Shown piece by piece: positions 11,465-23,503 of a stretch of DNA of 64,000 bases (position 1 is the first letter of the stretch; the number at the start of each line of letters is the position of its first letter). The position numbers and the translations under genes are program-made. The notes beneath the pieces are model-generated. The model had not been told where the DNA came from. It ran no database searches and worked only from the letters and a program-made list of their open reading frames with translations. Source of the DNA: Lycium barbarum (lineage: Eukaryota; Streptophyta; Magnoliopsida; Solanales; Solanaceae); assembly GCF_019175385.1 (NCBI RefSeq), contig NC_083341.1, forward strand, positions 62,033,800 through 62,097,799, written 5' to 3'.

Positions 11465-13829
11465 TATAGCACCCCACAGATCTGGGTTAGGTGTGAATTT
11501 ATTAAATGGGATTTAATGTGGCATTTTAGGACTATGAAGTCCTATCAAGTTGAGTTTGGATGGAAAAAGTTAATTTAAGATCAAGACCAAGTAGTGAAGT
11601 TCGTCCCGTCTAAAGTTTCGATAGGTCTGACTTGTAGGCTAGTTTCATGAAAATGCATTGAGAATTGGGGAAAACTTCCTAATGAAAGTTGTAGATCATT
11701 GAAATACCTTTCCAACAATATATTGTGAAGCTCAAACGGAGCTCTTTTGTACAAGTTATGACTATTTTACAGAACAATGTTGAAACAGTCAAATATCGTG
11801 AAATGGATAAGGGAACTCACTGAGCGCGGCTAAAAGCGAGGTAGGGCTCGCCATAGCCCTCCCTCAGAGAGGTAGGGGGTCCAAAAGTGAAAAACTTAAG
11901 AAAAATCGACTAAGTCCTTTTTGGAGGGAGAGCTCGCTTAGCGTGGCCCACAGGTAGGTCACCCCTGGATATGGAGCTCGCTTGGCAAGCTAGGGGGTCC
12001 AATTGCCCAGTGCTATAAATTCATCACTTAACTCGAAAATTCATTTATCAGACATTCCAACTTCATAGAAAACCCTTGAAGGATGACTTTTTGGGAGCAA
12101 ACAACCGTAAGCCTTCCCCAAAACATCTTAGATAAGTTCTTGATCAATTCCAATGATTAATACCTCGATCTAACAAAGATTAACATTAGAAACGTCACCT
12201 ATTCCATGGATTGTGAGAATTCGATTCAAGAACAATTTTATAGGCTTAGAAAAAAAGCCCCAATTTTCGAATGAGGGTAGAAACCTCTAAAGTTGGTTAA
12301 AGTTATAAACTTTGTCATTTAAAAACCATTGTGATTGTTTAACTTGGAAGAATGTGGTTGCTAGCTTATAATGAGATTAGAGGTATGTCACTTTTTGAAC
12401 CTACTCCTTTGAACGGGTTTTATGAACTCTTTGGTTATGGTTTGTGTGCGTAAGTGACAAGCCCACATTAAACCTTGTTTGTACTATATTATGTATGTAT
12501 ACATATTCATGATTGTTTCTTTTTTTTTTTCCCTTTAAAAGATGATTGCAAAGTTAGATATAAAGCTTTGGTGTTTGAACTTGAATTAACCCATGAGAGA
12601 TATGTAACTTGAAAAATTGAAAAGGTTTGACTATTTCATGTGAAGGTTCTATAATGGATTGTGTTGAACTTGAAACTCGTCTAAAGAAGTGAACTCGGTT
12701 TTCCAAAACTGAAATGGCTCGATGTACCCCTATGATGAACATAATCTGTAAGTAATAATGTGACTATCATGATATGACATGTGATTCGTCTTCCATGCCA
12801 TGATTGAGATTCGGCTTCATTGCTATGATTGTTATTGTTTGTGTTTGGGCCTGTATGGGCAAGCTGTCCTAGTCTAGGGCACGATTAGTTGTTATGAATC
12901 CTAACATATCGATACGATTATTGATGTGTTAGTCCAGAGGATGATTGACCTCCGAGGTATATAGCCCGGTGCATTATTGCTGTGTCAGTCCAGAGGACGA
13001 TTGACCTCCCAGGCATATAGCCCGGTGCATCTAATGTTGTGCTAGTCCAGAGGACAATTAGCCTCCGTGGTTTCCTAGCCCGAAGTATCGATTGATTGGT
13101 TCCCTTGTGAGTGGCTTGTTGATGATATTGGTCTCGAATTGAAAAGACTCAAACAGTAATAAATGGTCTACTGAATCAGAAAAGATATACACTTGTCTTG
13201 ATGGTTTTCTATTTATGGTTTTGAGTTGTGCGATTGATATCGTCTTTGATTTCAAATTATTCTATTGGAACTATTTTTTCTAATCATTTTTGAATTATTT
13301 TATTATATTACTTATTGTCCCTAAGACACTCACTGAGTACTTAGGAATACGATTGTTGTTTTTTATGGTATGTTAGGTAAAGAAGGAGAGCAGGTACAGA
13401 AAGATCTCGCGGATTAGGCGTACTTGCTGCTTTGGAGACTTTTGGTGAACCCACGCCCTCATTTGTGGGACACCCTCTATTTTTCATATTGCTTTTAGCT
13501 TCCGGCCTGTGTCCTGAGATTTTAGACACTCATTATTCGTAGAAGCTCCTTAGATGGTTGTTGAATTATGGGTAGTGTTATGGATGTTTTTTTCCCATGA
13601 TTGTTGGGCCATGTTGCAACATACTATTTAAGTATGGATTTAGACTTCCGTTGTTTTATTTTAATGAGCATGACTTTATCTTGGATATATGCTAAGGTTG
13701 TGTCTCTTACTTATTAGAAGATGATTGATTTGAAAGTATTAAACGTTTTCCATATATTATAAGGTTCTTCCGATGTTGTTCGTGACATCAGATGCCGGTC
13801 ACGTCTAGGGTGGGTTTTGGGGCGTGACA
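11465..13829 (+). repeat. TE1 3' LTR
   Basis: Starts TATAGCACCCC, where TE6 has TGTAACACTC, so the canonical TG has become TA. It ends GGGGCGTGACA, identical to the TE6 LTR end. About 2.36 kb. It contains three ~57-bp tandem repeats (12925-13090). The final ~60 bp (GGTTCTTCCGATGTTGTTCGTGACATC and on) match the TE6 LTRs closely, which shows kinship although the 5' halves differ. Confidence 0.9.
12925..13090 (+). repeat. Three ~57-bp tandem repeats in TE1 LTR
   Basis: Copies of AGTCCAGAGGAYGATTGACC start at 12931, 12987 and 13044 (third copy diverged), each followed by TATAGCCCGGTGCAT or a derivative. TE6 has an unrelated triplicate in the equivalent part of its LTR (26371-26520). Confidence 0.85.
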
Positions 13830-14438
13830 TAGCGTGACCTCAAATCAATATTCAAAAATACCGAAGCACCCTGAAGCTTGTCGAACAGGTCATCAATCGA
13901 GAAATGGGATACTTGTTACGAATTGTGACCTTGTTCAACTGATGATTATCAATGTACATCCTCATAGTACCGTCCTTCTTCTTCAAAAATAAAATACGAG
14001 CACCCCAAGGAGAAATACTCGATCTAATAAACCCCTTGCTCAATAGATCTTGCAACTGCTCCTTTAGCTCTCTAAACCTAGCGGGCGCCATCCTATAAGT
14101 AGGTTTGAGATAGGACACATGCTGGGATCCAAGTCGATATAGAAATAAATATAGCAGTCGCGCGGTATACCTGGCAAATCAGAAGGGAAGACCTCGGCAA
14201 TCTCACTCACAATAGGCACAGACTCAAGGGGCGGATAATCAACACCAGTATCGTGAACATGGACTAAATAAGCCAAACACCCCTTGGCCACTAACTTCTT
14301 CACACGAACATAAGAAATGATCTTCTTTGGAGCGGAGCTCGGAGTACCTCTTCACTCTAATCTAGGAATCCCAGTCATAGCTAATGTGACTGTCTTGGCA
14401 TGATAGTCCAAGATCGTATGGGAGGGAGATAACCAGGC
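13830..14438 (-). pseudogene. pol: TE3: gypsy protease-RT fragment (target of TE1)
   Basis: Minus-strand translation from 14438 leftward gives the post-protease stretch (LDYHAKT, KKLVAKGCLAYL, IPIV-like [17 protein letters not shown]) and then RT: PYRMAP-like [43 protein letters not shown]. After a frameshift near 13900 it reads to FLNIDLRS, where TE1 begins. It is close in sequence to TE5 pol (23870-24460), so it belongs to that family in the opposite orientation. The right end breaks inside the segment after the protease (near 14438), where TE4 sequence starts. It may be part of the same insertion as TE7, but TE7's interior is non-coding, so this is unproven. Confidence 0.85.
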
Positions 14439-15318
14439 CGCGTTTTCCATGTTTTTTCTTCGTGGTGATCCTTAACGTACTTTGTAGGATCTCTACTTTT
14501 CCTGAAGAGTTTGGTATTTCTTTTTAACAAATTGCTCCTATTTGTGGTCAAAGGAAGTCGTTAATGACTTAATGGTGACTTTCTGCAAAACTTGAAGCAA
14601 AAAGGTGTTAAACTAGTAAAAATAACGACAATGTATTCGTAAAGAAGAAGAAGTAAGTTCAAAGTGTAGCCATTCAGCTTTCGCCATTCGAGAGGCTTTA
14701 TTTGATTTTTCTTGTCGTTGTTGCGGATTTGATGTCCACTTTCGTTTGTCATTTTTGGGCATGTCCTCGTTGTTTGATGGCATTACCTGCAAAACCCTTA
14801 TACTAAAGTTAGTAAGGTATGACAGATAAAGTTGGATATGCAACCGTTTGACGTGGCGACTCTTGTCTGGTTAATGCCTTTGATAGTATCAGGTCATTAG
14901 CAACGGCGTAATTCTAATTCTGAAAAATGAAAAATGAAAATTCTTATTTCTGCCCCAGTGTAGAAGTGTATTCACTAATTCTTAAACTTATCATATCGAA
15001 AGAATATTTTAGATCCTCTCAAAAATTCTGCCCCAGTTAAAGTTGCATCGGCGACCTATAGTGTTGAGTTTTGAGGAAGTTTTGAGATCTCCCAAAACGA
15101 TCTCAAAATTTCTGCCCTAGTTTCTGTCTAGGGATATCTTTGATTTTCGTTTGGTGCGACCAAACTCGAAAAACGCCTATGTAATCCCACTTTAGGAATT
15201 ATGTCATAAACATAATTGTTGGTAATGTTTTTATAACGTCATCTTGAATTTTCGAGACCAGCGTATCATCCTATGAAAATTCACTTTAGAGATAGGCAAT
15301 GTCTACTTAAGAGGTAAG

Positions 15319-15468
15319 TGTCACGTTTTTAGGGCCGACGACCCTGTTTGTCTCATTTTTAGGGCAGACGACCCTGCTTGTCACATTTTTAGGGCGGACG
15401 ACCCTGCTTGTCACATTTTTAGGGCGGACAACCCTACTTGTCATATATTTAGGGTGGACAACCCTTCT
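15319..15468. repeat. Five 30-bp tandem repeats with internal AGGG...CCCT hairpin
   Basis: Units start at 15319, 15349, 15379, 15409 and 15439, consensus TGTCACATTTTTAGGGCGG followed by ACGACCCTGCT. Units 3 and 4 are nearly identical; unit 5 is the most diverged. The segment AGGGCGGACGACCCT can fold on itself. Repeats are contiguous without spacers. Confidence 0.93.
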
Positions 15469-17266
15469 TTGTCACAATGATAAGTTTGTTTCTATTCTAC
15501 TATTTTTGTGTAGTTATAACCCCTCGGTTTTGATTTATAGTTATAACCTTCTTGGTATCGCTTGAGAACGGCTTTCTCGGCATTCTTCGTGGCCTTCTTG
15601 ACTTCTTTGTCGTCATCTCGACCCCCGAGGACTGTGGTTCTCTGGGTTAGATGGTTGTTTTGCCCTTTTTGGCTCTTTTATGCCATCTTTACAACACTAT
15701 GTCTATCTTATAACCCTTCTTGATAGCATCGCCTTTGTGGCGCTTCGTCCATTTGTAGCTTCTTTTGCTTGATTTTGTTTATAGCCCTTTCGGCTCAATT
15801 GTATCTCCCTTGCGGCGTTTTGTCCTTTTATAGGCCCTTTGGCTCAATCTACTCATTTCCTTTGATATTGAGGATGATCACTACTTTGATGCCTCTTAAT
15901 CATATAACAATCACCTGTACTTAAAGAAGATGATTAGTAGCTACGTGGTGGCTTTACTAGTCACTTTAGTCAAGATAACCTAAAAAGGACTTTAGAAAGA
16001 TATACGAAACCATTGAGCAATTGCTTGCTTTTGTAGGCGTAGGATTTGCTCTCTGTCGGCTTTTTCGATCTTCAATCGTACTTTGTAGCCTGATGTGGAG
16101 CTCCTATTTTTTCGGGAAGATTCGGCATTCCTCCTAAGCAAGTTGTCCCGTTTTGGGGTCGATGGGAGTCATTAATGATTTGAAGTTGTCTCTTTAAAAT
16201 TTTAACGCAAAGTCATTAAAAGTAGCCTTTAAAAATTGGGAATGGAGTTAGAGATGCCGTCGTTCGGCCTGGGCCATTAAATAGGCCTTTTGAGATTTTT
16301 GGCCGTCTTTGAAGGCTTGATGTTTGTTTTTCTTGTTTTGTGATGATTACGCTCGGGCAAGTGACGTTTTTGATCCTTTAGTCTTGATGTGCCAGTCTTT
16401 GGCAGTGTTGAAGCATGATCCCTGCAATATTCCAAGAGCAAGTGTCAGTGGACATAACGAAGTGAAAGGAATCCAATTTGAAGGCTGAGTTAGAAATAAA
16501 GTCGTTTTTGGCTTATAGAGTTGAGGTGATAGTAGGCTCAATAACGTCTTTGGTTGGAATTGACGTCGACTTGAGGCTCGTTTTTTTGTAGCTTCCTTGT
16601 CCCTATGCTCAAAGAAAAATTCTTTAGAGTAAAAATGATTGACTCGTGTTGACCTCACCGAGCGTGTCATGATAGATTGAAGGAAACGGGAATGTGATCC
16701 CCAGGATAAGTATTGAGTGAGTTGAAGGCTAAATAACAGGTATAGGACGTCACGTATGGCACATTCCATTTTTTCTTTTTTGTTATAAAAAGATGAATCG
16801 TTCATTCTAAAGAAGCCACTTACATTCTTATTTTGGATTCTCATAAGGGAAGGAGTTGTTCGTTTGATTGGGCAACTCTAATGAATGAAGATATCAGAAT
16901 TTTCGAACTATTTTGAACCAGTCGCCCCGGCTTCCAGTCCTAGGGCACTTTGTTCAAGATGTTTCTGCTTGAAAATTTGAATGGCTTGATTGATTCAAAG
17001 ACATATCTCAGATCTGCTCGGAGAGTGCATATTTTGAAATGGTGGAAGAATGAAGTTTTTGAAGACTGGATCAAAGAAGTATCCCGATTCCTTATCGAGG
17101 TTTGTGGTTTGAAATAGTGGGGAGACCGCACCCTTCTATAGGATTGCCTACGTATCTTGCTGGAACAAGAATCAGGTCTGACGTAGTTCAAAATTCGAAA
17201 TTGACGAATTTGGCTTGTCTATCTGAATAAGCGCAGGCTTGTCATTTTTAGATATCGGACATTTTA

Positions 17267-17450
17267 GCGTAGCGCATGGGTAGTCTAAAACATGTCGTAA
17301 TCTTGAATTTTTTAAGGAGTTGTGATTTGGATTTTTTAATATCATGATAGTGTAGTGCATGGGTGAGCCAAAAAAAAGTTGTGATTTGAATTTTGTGAGA
17401 TCACGATAGCGTAGCACATGGATGGGCTAAAACGGATCACGACTTAAGTT
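17267..17450. repeat. Three imperfect tandem repeats in TE4 interior
   Basis: GCGTAGCGCATGGG-like cores end near 17280, 17363 and 17421, each followed by a CTAAAA/CCAAAA segment and GTYGTGATTTGAATTTT-like sequence. Spacing is about 85 and 59 bp, so one copy is shortened. Confidence 0.7.
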
Positions 17451-18292
17451 TCATTACCAAAATCTCTCGGTGGTCCCCACAAGTCAATCAAAAGAGAAGA
17501 AAAACTCAAGAGGTAAACGTTAATCATAATGAGACATGTAACATCTGTTTTACTTGAAACATATTATCCAAACTTCGGCTCAGATAAAGACTTTTGGAGA
17601 TGACCTGGATGGACAGGATTTTGCCCGTTCGACTGATTTTTGTGCTACTTTGGTAATCTTTGTATGTGACAGTGATCTTTGAGGATGACACGATCAACGA
17701 GTATTGGATGATGACTCGACCATTTTGGACTTAAAGTGTTTGGACTTTGAAATGGCAAAGTATGACCTTAACGATCTTTTGGGTATGATAAGAATGATTT
17801 TTTAGGAATGAAGTAGTTGTCAGCAATTGCGACGGTTGGGCTATTTGTCTTAAAACTTTAGAGGTTGCGAGGACTGAGGGGTGAGATACCCAAACCGATC
17901 TATGGTCCGTATGTGCTATACCAGTTAGGATTTGACTTCCCTCTACACTAGTTATTTTAGAGTGGTTTTTCAAGCAAATGACACAGGTTACCCGAGCAAA
18001 CAAGCTGGGGGTGGGCTCTCTAAGGCTGTGGGATGACCGCATGCCCACTCGACCTTAGAGACCTCCAAAGAATATAGTAAAGGGTTTTTTAGTGAAGGTA
18101 TGACCGCAGCTCATCCCGCATCGTCACCCTTGAAAAAGCGTAAAATAAATGCCAGGAGTGGTGGAGTATACATGCATGAATGACAGTTATATTTTGCAAA
18201 AATTTAAGCACATAAACTATTTATATCACTTAAACAATTTATATCATACAAACACAAATTATTGAAACCCTTATGATTAGAACCTTAAATTA

Positions 18293-18310
18293 TCCCCAGC
18301 GGAGTCGCCA
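18293..18310 (-). other. TE4 primer binding site (Ogre-type, tRNA-Arg class)
   Basis: Minus-strand TGGCGACTCCGCTGGGGA two bases after the LTR end CTACA. This sequence type is known from Ogre elements, where it pairs with an arginine tRNA. The tRNA assignment is from family knowledge, not checked. Confidence 0.75.
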
Positions 18311-18312
18311 TC

Positions 18313-20521
18313 TGTAGCGGGTCTATTTTTTTTTCAATTCGTATTTGCACTTGCCTCATTTAAAAAGGAAAGTGTCCCGAGAAAGTACGGTTGTCAATCG
18401 TACCGGGAAAAAGGAAAATATACCTCTACGTAATGGTACTCTAAATGGATAATGTTTTAGAGTCGCCACCTAATTTTTAGGAAATTAGAAAAACCAATTT
18501 GAAAAGTGTTCATTTAAAATGGTTAAATTTTAAAAGACACCTAATCTAACCAAAGTATGGGTAAGGGTTCTGGTGATCCCTCGGGGAAGGTGTTAGGCAC
18601 CCCGGTATTAAGAATCCGTAAAATACGGTTGACCTAAGGTTCTAATAGTATGCCTTTGTAGATATAAATTGCATGTGATAAAACAGTTTTTGTTTCATAT
18701 TTTCGCAAATAGAAATTTGTGATTCATGCCAAAAACACTCCTTTTCAAGAAATGAAAAATGGTAGAGTTTTGCCCAAAAATGGGCGATTTTTGGATTTCG
18801 GAATAGAACACCTAGGTTAAAACCTGTAGGCGTTAACCCAAGTATAAAACTACGTAAGCCCACCCGAGTTTAGAAAAAGGTTTTGTAGAAAAAATGTTAT
18901 TAAGTATAGAAAATAGTTTTTGAAAATAGTTTTTATAGGCATACTAATATACTCTATAGGTTAGCCATATTTTTAGAACTTTAATCCAATTCGTGGTCTT
19001 AGTCTTTACGAAAAGTCTCAAAGTGAACTCATTAGCCTTTTAATAGTCAAAACAGTTCACCCAAAATGATAATCCAAGTCTACAAAACATCTTTTCCAAC
19101 TCAAGTTTCAAATCAATCATAGTAGTCCTAAGGTTTGCCTATAAGTTCAAAATCATATCAAAGGTATCCAAAATCCTCAAAATCATCCGCAATCCTAAAT
19201 TTGCCTAAACAGTTTTTTTTTTTGTTTATAATTTTGAAAATCAATTTTAGCAACTCTTAGGTGTGATAATCTCATTCAGGATTCCAATTTATATACAAGC
19301 ATAAATATATATAATCAAGTAAATAATATAAACAGTAGGGAATTGGGCCGACCTAGCCCAATAGACAAATGCATAAATAAATATTTCCGCTCCAAATTAT
19401 GCTCCAATGCCTTAGTCGTTCTATGATAGGGGTTGACTCGATCTAGAAATGTTAATGGGCCCCGAAAGATCCACCAAAAAATTGTGGAGGTCAGAAAAGA
19501 TAGGTGTACAAAACATTAGTAATAGGCTGAGGTTAATTATTTAATTTACAAAGCCAAAAAATGAATTACAATACTTTTAAATCAAGCCCATAATTATCAT
19601 ACTTATAAATAAAAGGACAATTTATGCAAAAGGCCCAATAGTTGCTATGAATTAATAACAAACTCACAGGAACTAAGGTTTCATTTATTTGTTTATTATT
19701 ATATATCAAAAGCTAACAAGAATGAATAAATCACACTAAACCTATCAACACAATGTAAAAATTCTAACTTAAGCTGCTATTTTTCTTATTTTTATCAATT
19801 TTAATTAACCTAAAATCACTTAACATTGTAAAAAATAGTAATAAATACATAGGATACTCACTTAATCATGTAAACAAAGTTAGGCCATGTGGCCATAGCT
19901 TTTCCCCTCAAAATTCTTATTAAAATTTTCAAAAATCATCATTAAGCATTTAGAATTCAATGGATAAAAATAGGCCACTTGGCCGTACTTTTCCCCCAAG
20001 CAGACCTTATCCAAATAGTACCAACAAAGGTACAAATAGATAAAATTTCCTCCTTATTTTCCATAAAAATGTAGCATAGTTTTTATATAGTTTTAGGTTA
20101 ATTAGCCTAATACGCCCCTCGTAAAATAATATTTTGACGAAATAAAAATTATAATATATCGTTTTAAAATATGAGCTTTAAAACGAGCCCAATATTGATA
20201 TACTTCCGAGCAATATTTCAAAATGTGAAAAAATGCGGTCAAAATGAGCCGTAATTGATACATCATTTTTAATTAATAATTTTCTCGAGTTAGACGGAGC
20301 GGGATATGTATCTTCTTTTCAAATCACGTTTGTGAAAGTAAATAACTCGTAATTTCTTATAATTTTCAATTTTCACAGAATAATTAATTAAATGTCAATT
20401 TTTGCAATTTTCTCGGGTTTTTGAAATTTTAATTTTGAAGGTGCATTCTTACTCCGTCTTTGACTCGGGAATTTTGAAAATTAAAATACGCGTCTTATGA
20501 GGTGAAAATTAGGTGTCAACA
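18313..20521 (-). repeat. TE4 LTR (Ogre/Tat type)
   Basis: About 2.2 kb, with TG...CA ends on the minus strand (TGTTGACACC at 20521, CGCTACA at 18313). Includes the GAGTCGCCACCTAATTTTTA and GTTAGGCACCCCGGTATTAAG blocks. These recur in decayed form at 43735-43900 (TE8). Only one LTR is present. Confidence 0.8.
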
Positions 20522-21869
20522 AGGTTCTTTTCCCCAATTGTTGTATTGTTTGAGTAGATGATTTGAATACTCATTTAGTGCTATATTTTTAGACTTTGAA
20601 CGTTCAGAAGCTTTACGAAAGGGGAAAGCTATCACAGAGTGATTGCATTATCCCATTTCTACTTTGAGGTAAGTTACGGTTTACTTGAGTTAGACTTTGG
20701 TTAGTTGATTGTGTATGTTATGAAATTGATAAGGGAAGCATGATTCGGGCTTCAGACATAAAGTGTGGTTGGAAATTCCTTAATTGATATTGGTTGACTT
20801 ATTTGTGATTAACTATTATGAAATGATAAAGAAAGTGTTAATGAATACTCTTCTTGATGATTTGAAGTAGTCCCTTATATTCATGATATTGACGAATTGA
20901 ATCGCGAATCTTGATATGACTTGTGATATTGTGACTGGTGTTCCTTAATATTGACTTGTTGATTGTTCACATTCCTTAATTGATTGTGGAATGAAAATAC
21001 ATTGTGATGAGAAAGATAATATAATTATGAAAAGGCACATTTGACAGGGGGTGAGGATGTGGCCTGGTTATAGGCTCGTGATCCGAGGTAAGTTCCGGAG
21101 TGAGCAGTAGATGGACACCATGGGTCCCCTACATGTCATGGTTATTTGGGAAAACATTACCATTTAGAATGTGTGTACGGATATGTGCCAGAGTTGAGAT
21201 ATTTCGTGAGATACAGTTGTGTTGGTGATTACTTGATTTGAGTTACTTTTATTGATTGTTGGTTGGGTTGGCTTATCTTAATTCAGTGGGATGATTCTTG
21301 TTGATAATTTCTTGTGGTTATGTGTTGTTGTGCCTATCTGTCTATTTTATTGATTTAGTGATTTTATGCATGATACTAATCGTAGTCGGCCTATGATATC
21401 TACCGGTACATAGTATTTGTACTGATACTATCTTGCTGCATTCTTTGAGTGCAGATTGTGACCTAGAAACGTCTACCAGATCGCATATTTTCCACAAGGG
21501 CAGTTACCGACAGATTTGAGGGTGAGCTCCTATCCATGCCAGGCCGCTTGAAGATCTTTCTCATTTTAGATGTCTATTTCATTTCAGACATTTATGTTAT
21601 TTTAGATAGTTGTTCATTCCTTAAATAGTTAAGTATTAGAGTCCTTATACAATGAATTTCAGATTTTGGGTTGTAATAGTTAGACTTCCTTATTTGTAAA
21701 TTATTTATGGCATGACTAGATGTTTGGATGATTATTACTTTGTTTATATTCTTGATATGTCTAAAAATGGCTAGCTAATTGGTAACCATTGGATGGTTGG
21801 TTAAGGGTATTGGTTCGCCCACTAGATGAATTAGTGTGGGTGCCACTCACGGCTATTTAGGTCGTGACA
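20522..21869 (+). repeat. TE5 5' LTR, truncated at its start
   Basis: Aligns with 36921-38292 of the 3' LTR, from GGTTCTTTTCCCCAATTGTT to GGTCGTGACA. The missing start coincides with the TE4 LTR end at 20521. Either TE4 inserted here or a deletion joined the two. Confidence 0.9.
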
Positions 21870-21873
21870 AAGT

Positions 21874-21885
21874 TGGTATTAGATC
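21874..21885 (+). other. TE5 primer binding site (tRNA-iMet type, decayed)
   Basis: TGGTATTAGATC, four bases after the LTR end GTGACA; two changes from TGGTATCAGAGC. Confidence 0.85.
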
Positions 21886-21941
21886 TTTAGGTTTGTCGAT
21901 CTCGTTGTACAAGTACATGTCTAGTAGAGTCTTGCGGACCG

Positions 21942-21959
21942 GTACGGAGACGTCTGTAC
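21942..21959 (+). promoter_or_regulatory. TE5 leader hairpin with palindromic loop (candidate dimerisation signal)
   Basis: Stem GTACG / TGTAC (one G-U pair), loop GA plus palindrome GACGTC. The motif CTAGTAGAGTCTTG (21921-21934) precedes it by 7 nt and begins 35 nt after the primer site. Same arrangement as TE2 and TE7. Confidence 0.55.
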
Positions 21960-22085
21960 TTATCTTGGAGAGGTTATGGGACACTAGGAAAATTCTATTT
22001 CTTTCCTTCTTTCATGCTACTTGATTCCAGTTGGTATCTGGATGATTCAAATTAGTATCTGAATTTTCTTTCTATTCACTCACAG

Positions 22086-23503
22086 ATGGTGATGACTCGT
22101 GCAGTAGCAGCAAATGAGGCACCCGTGTTGGCCACAGCTTATTAAAAGTTCAGGCCGTTAGGGCCCCAGTTCGTGGAGGAGGCCAAGCCAGAGGCCATAG
22201 TCGTGGTTGAGGCAGGGTAGCAATAGCACCAGCTAGGGGCAAGGCTCATGTGGCTGGTCAGCACTGTGCTGAGTCCCCTGAGCCTCAAGTAGTTCCAGAT
22301 GAGGCAGCAGAGTTTGAAGCAACACCAGCTCAGCCAAATATTATAGCTCCTCCAGTGTTGTCAGATGTGATGGTCTGAGTGTTAAACCTGCTGAATGGTT
22401 TGACAGAGGCAGGTGTGTTCGTGCTCCTAGGTTACCACATGTTGTACTGTGGCTCCTCATTTGGATGAAGCTCTGGGATTGGAGGTATTTTATAGACCAG
22501 TGGGAGGTATGTTGTTGACTGCGGATGAGTATGATTTGTTTTAGAGGTTCACTAAGATGAAGCCTTCAGAGTTCTTCGGCTCCGAGGTTGAGGATGCTTA
22601 CGAGTTCATGATGGACTATCATGAGTGGCTCCATAAGATGGGGGCAGTAGAGAAGTATGGCGTGGATTTTGTGACCTTCCGGCTCTTGGGTGATACCAAG
22701 TTATGGTGGAGGGCTTTTGTAGAGTGAAGGCCAGCGGGGTCACTTCCGTTGACATGGACTCAATTTTACCAGATGTTCTTAGTCAAGTGCGTTCCTCGTA
22801 CTTTAAGGGACCGCAGGCGTGATGAATTTACTAATATTAAGCAGGGTAATTTGTCTGTGGCTGCTTATGAGGGTCGGTTCTATTCGTTATCTCGTTATGC
22901 CCTCCATCTTGTGCCTATTGAGGAGGAAAGGGTTAGAAGATTTATGAAGGAGAAGAACACTGCCCTTTAGTTGTCAGCTCTTCGCTTGCAGCAATAGGTG
23001 CTTCCTTCCAAGAAGTAGTGGATCATGTTAGGACCGTCGAGGGCGTGAGGCAGGACGGTTTTAATAAGTACAAAAAGAAGAAGGTCTAAAAGGGTCATAG
23101 TTTCAGTGGCTCAGTCAGGCATGCAGGCTACAGTTGGAGGCCCATCAGGGGCCAGTCAGCAAGGAGTTCGCAGGCCAGAGCTCCAGATTATGACGGTTAT
23201 TTGGCTTCATCCGTTTCTGTTCAGCGTCCGATAGTAGATCGCGGATGCTTCGAGTGTGGTGATACGGGGCATTTCAAGAGAAATTGTCCCAGACTTAGGC
23301 AAGGTGTCCAGGGTAATCAATTTCAGGCTCCCAGAGCCCAAGCATCAAGTAGAAAGGGAGGATCTTATGGGGGTAACGCGCTCAGTCTAGGCATGGCGGT
23401 CATATGGCAGGTAGAGGTGCAAACCGGCCTAATAGAGGCGTGCTTCTGTCTGGTAGATAGAGGTGGACATCATCCCGATAGGGGCGGAGCCCAGGCAGGG
23501 TAG
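22086..23503 (+). pseudogene. gag: TE5 gag
   Basis: ATG at 22086 (MVMTRAV). The retrotransposon gag core spans 22555-22965: KPSEFFGSEVEDAYEFM, LGDTKLWW, then after an in-frame TGA near 22727 LTWTQFYQMFLVKCVPRTLRD and EGRFYSLSRYA. A zinc knuckle C-x2-C-x4-H-x4-C (CFECGDTGHFKRNC, about 23248-23289) is intact and would bind genomic RNA. Breaks: TAA near 22142, TAG near 22207, the TGA noted and a stop at 22968-22970, with frame changes before the knuckle. Confidence 0.88.

Larger units (their letters stand above)
1..13829 (+). mobile_element. TE1: Ty3/gypsy chromovirus (Tekay/Del-like), left end outside window
   Basis: Right-hand part of an LTR retrotransposon, entered in the protease-RT spacer at base 1 and running through RT, RNase H, integrase and a chromodomain remnant to a 3' LTR ending at 13829. 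TE2 is inserted at 192/193; removing it rejoins the pol reading frame (codons for E-V-F meet P-E-D). The close relation to TE6 shows family membership: both share the VIVW-GEI-KPRGRF and EEATWE-EE-MKKR segments. The long LTR (about 2.4 kb) and C-terminal chromodomain suggest the Tekay/Del lineage; the lineage name is inference. TE1 is itself inserted into the pol of TE3: minus-strand RT coding runs into 13829/13830, and TAGCG at 13830-13834 is the expected target duplication. Its partner lies outside the window. Confidence 0.9.
14439..18292 (-). other. TE4 internal 5' region, repeat-rich, no recognised gene
   Basis: Contains five 30-bp tandem repeats (15319-15468), three imperfect ~60-85-bp repeats (17267-17450) and a diverged duplication (14475-14580 resembling 16090-16180). 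The longest sense-strand frame is 165 codons (16844-16347, minus). It has no recognisable domain, and I do not call it a gene, although Ogre elements can carry an extra ORF before gag. Confidence 0.6.
14439..20521 (-). mobile_element. TE4: Ogre/Tat-like fragment, one LTR plus 5' internal region
   Basis: Minus orientation. The LTR (20521 to 18313) begins TGTTGACACCTAATTTT and ends CCGCTACA. Next to it is an Ogre-type primer binding site, TGGCGACTCCGCTGGGGA. The ~3.9 kb to the left should be the long untranslated 5' region that Ogre-type elements carry before gag; no gag-pol is present, so the element is broken at about 14438. On the right the LTR abuts a truncated TE5 LTR. Confidence 0.75.

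Noticed and set aside
15319..15468. CRISPR-like regular repeats
   Set aside because: Units are contiguous without unique spacers and lie in a plant retroelement leader.
16347..16844. Minus-strand 165-codon open frame in TE4 as a gag or ORF1
   Set aside because: No zinc knuckle, no gag core and low-complexity composition; it lies in repeat-rich leader sequence. Kept only as a remark.
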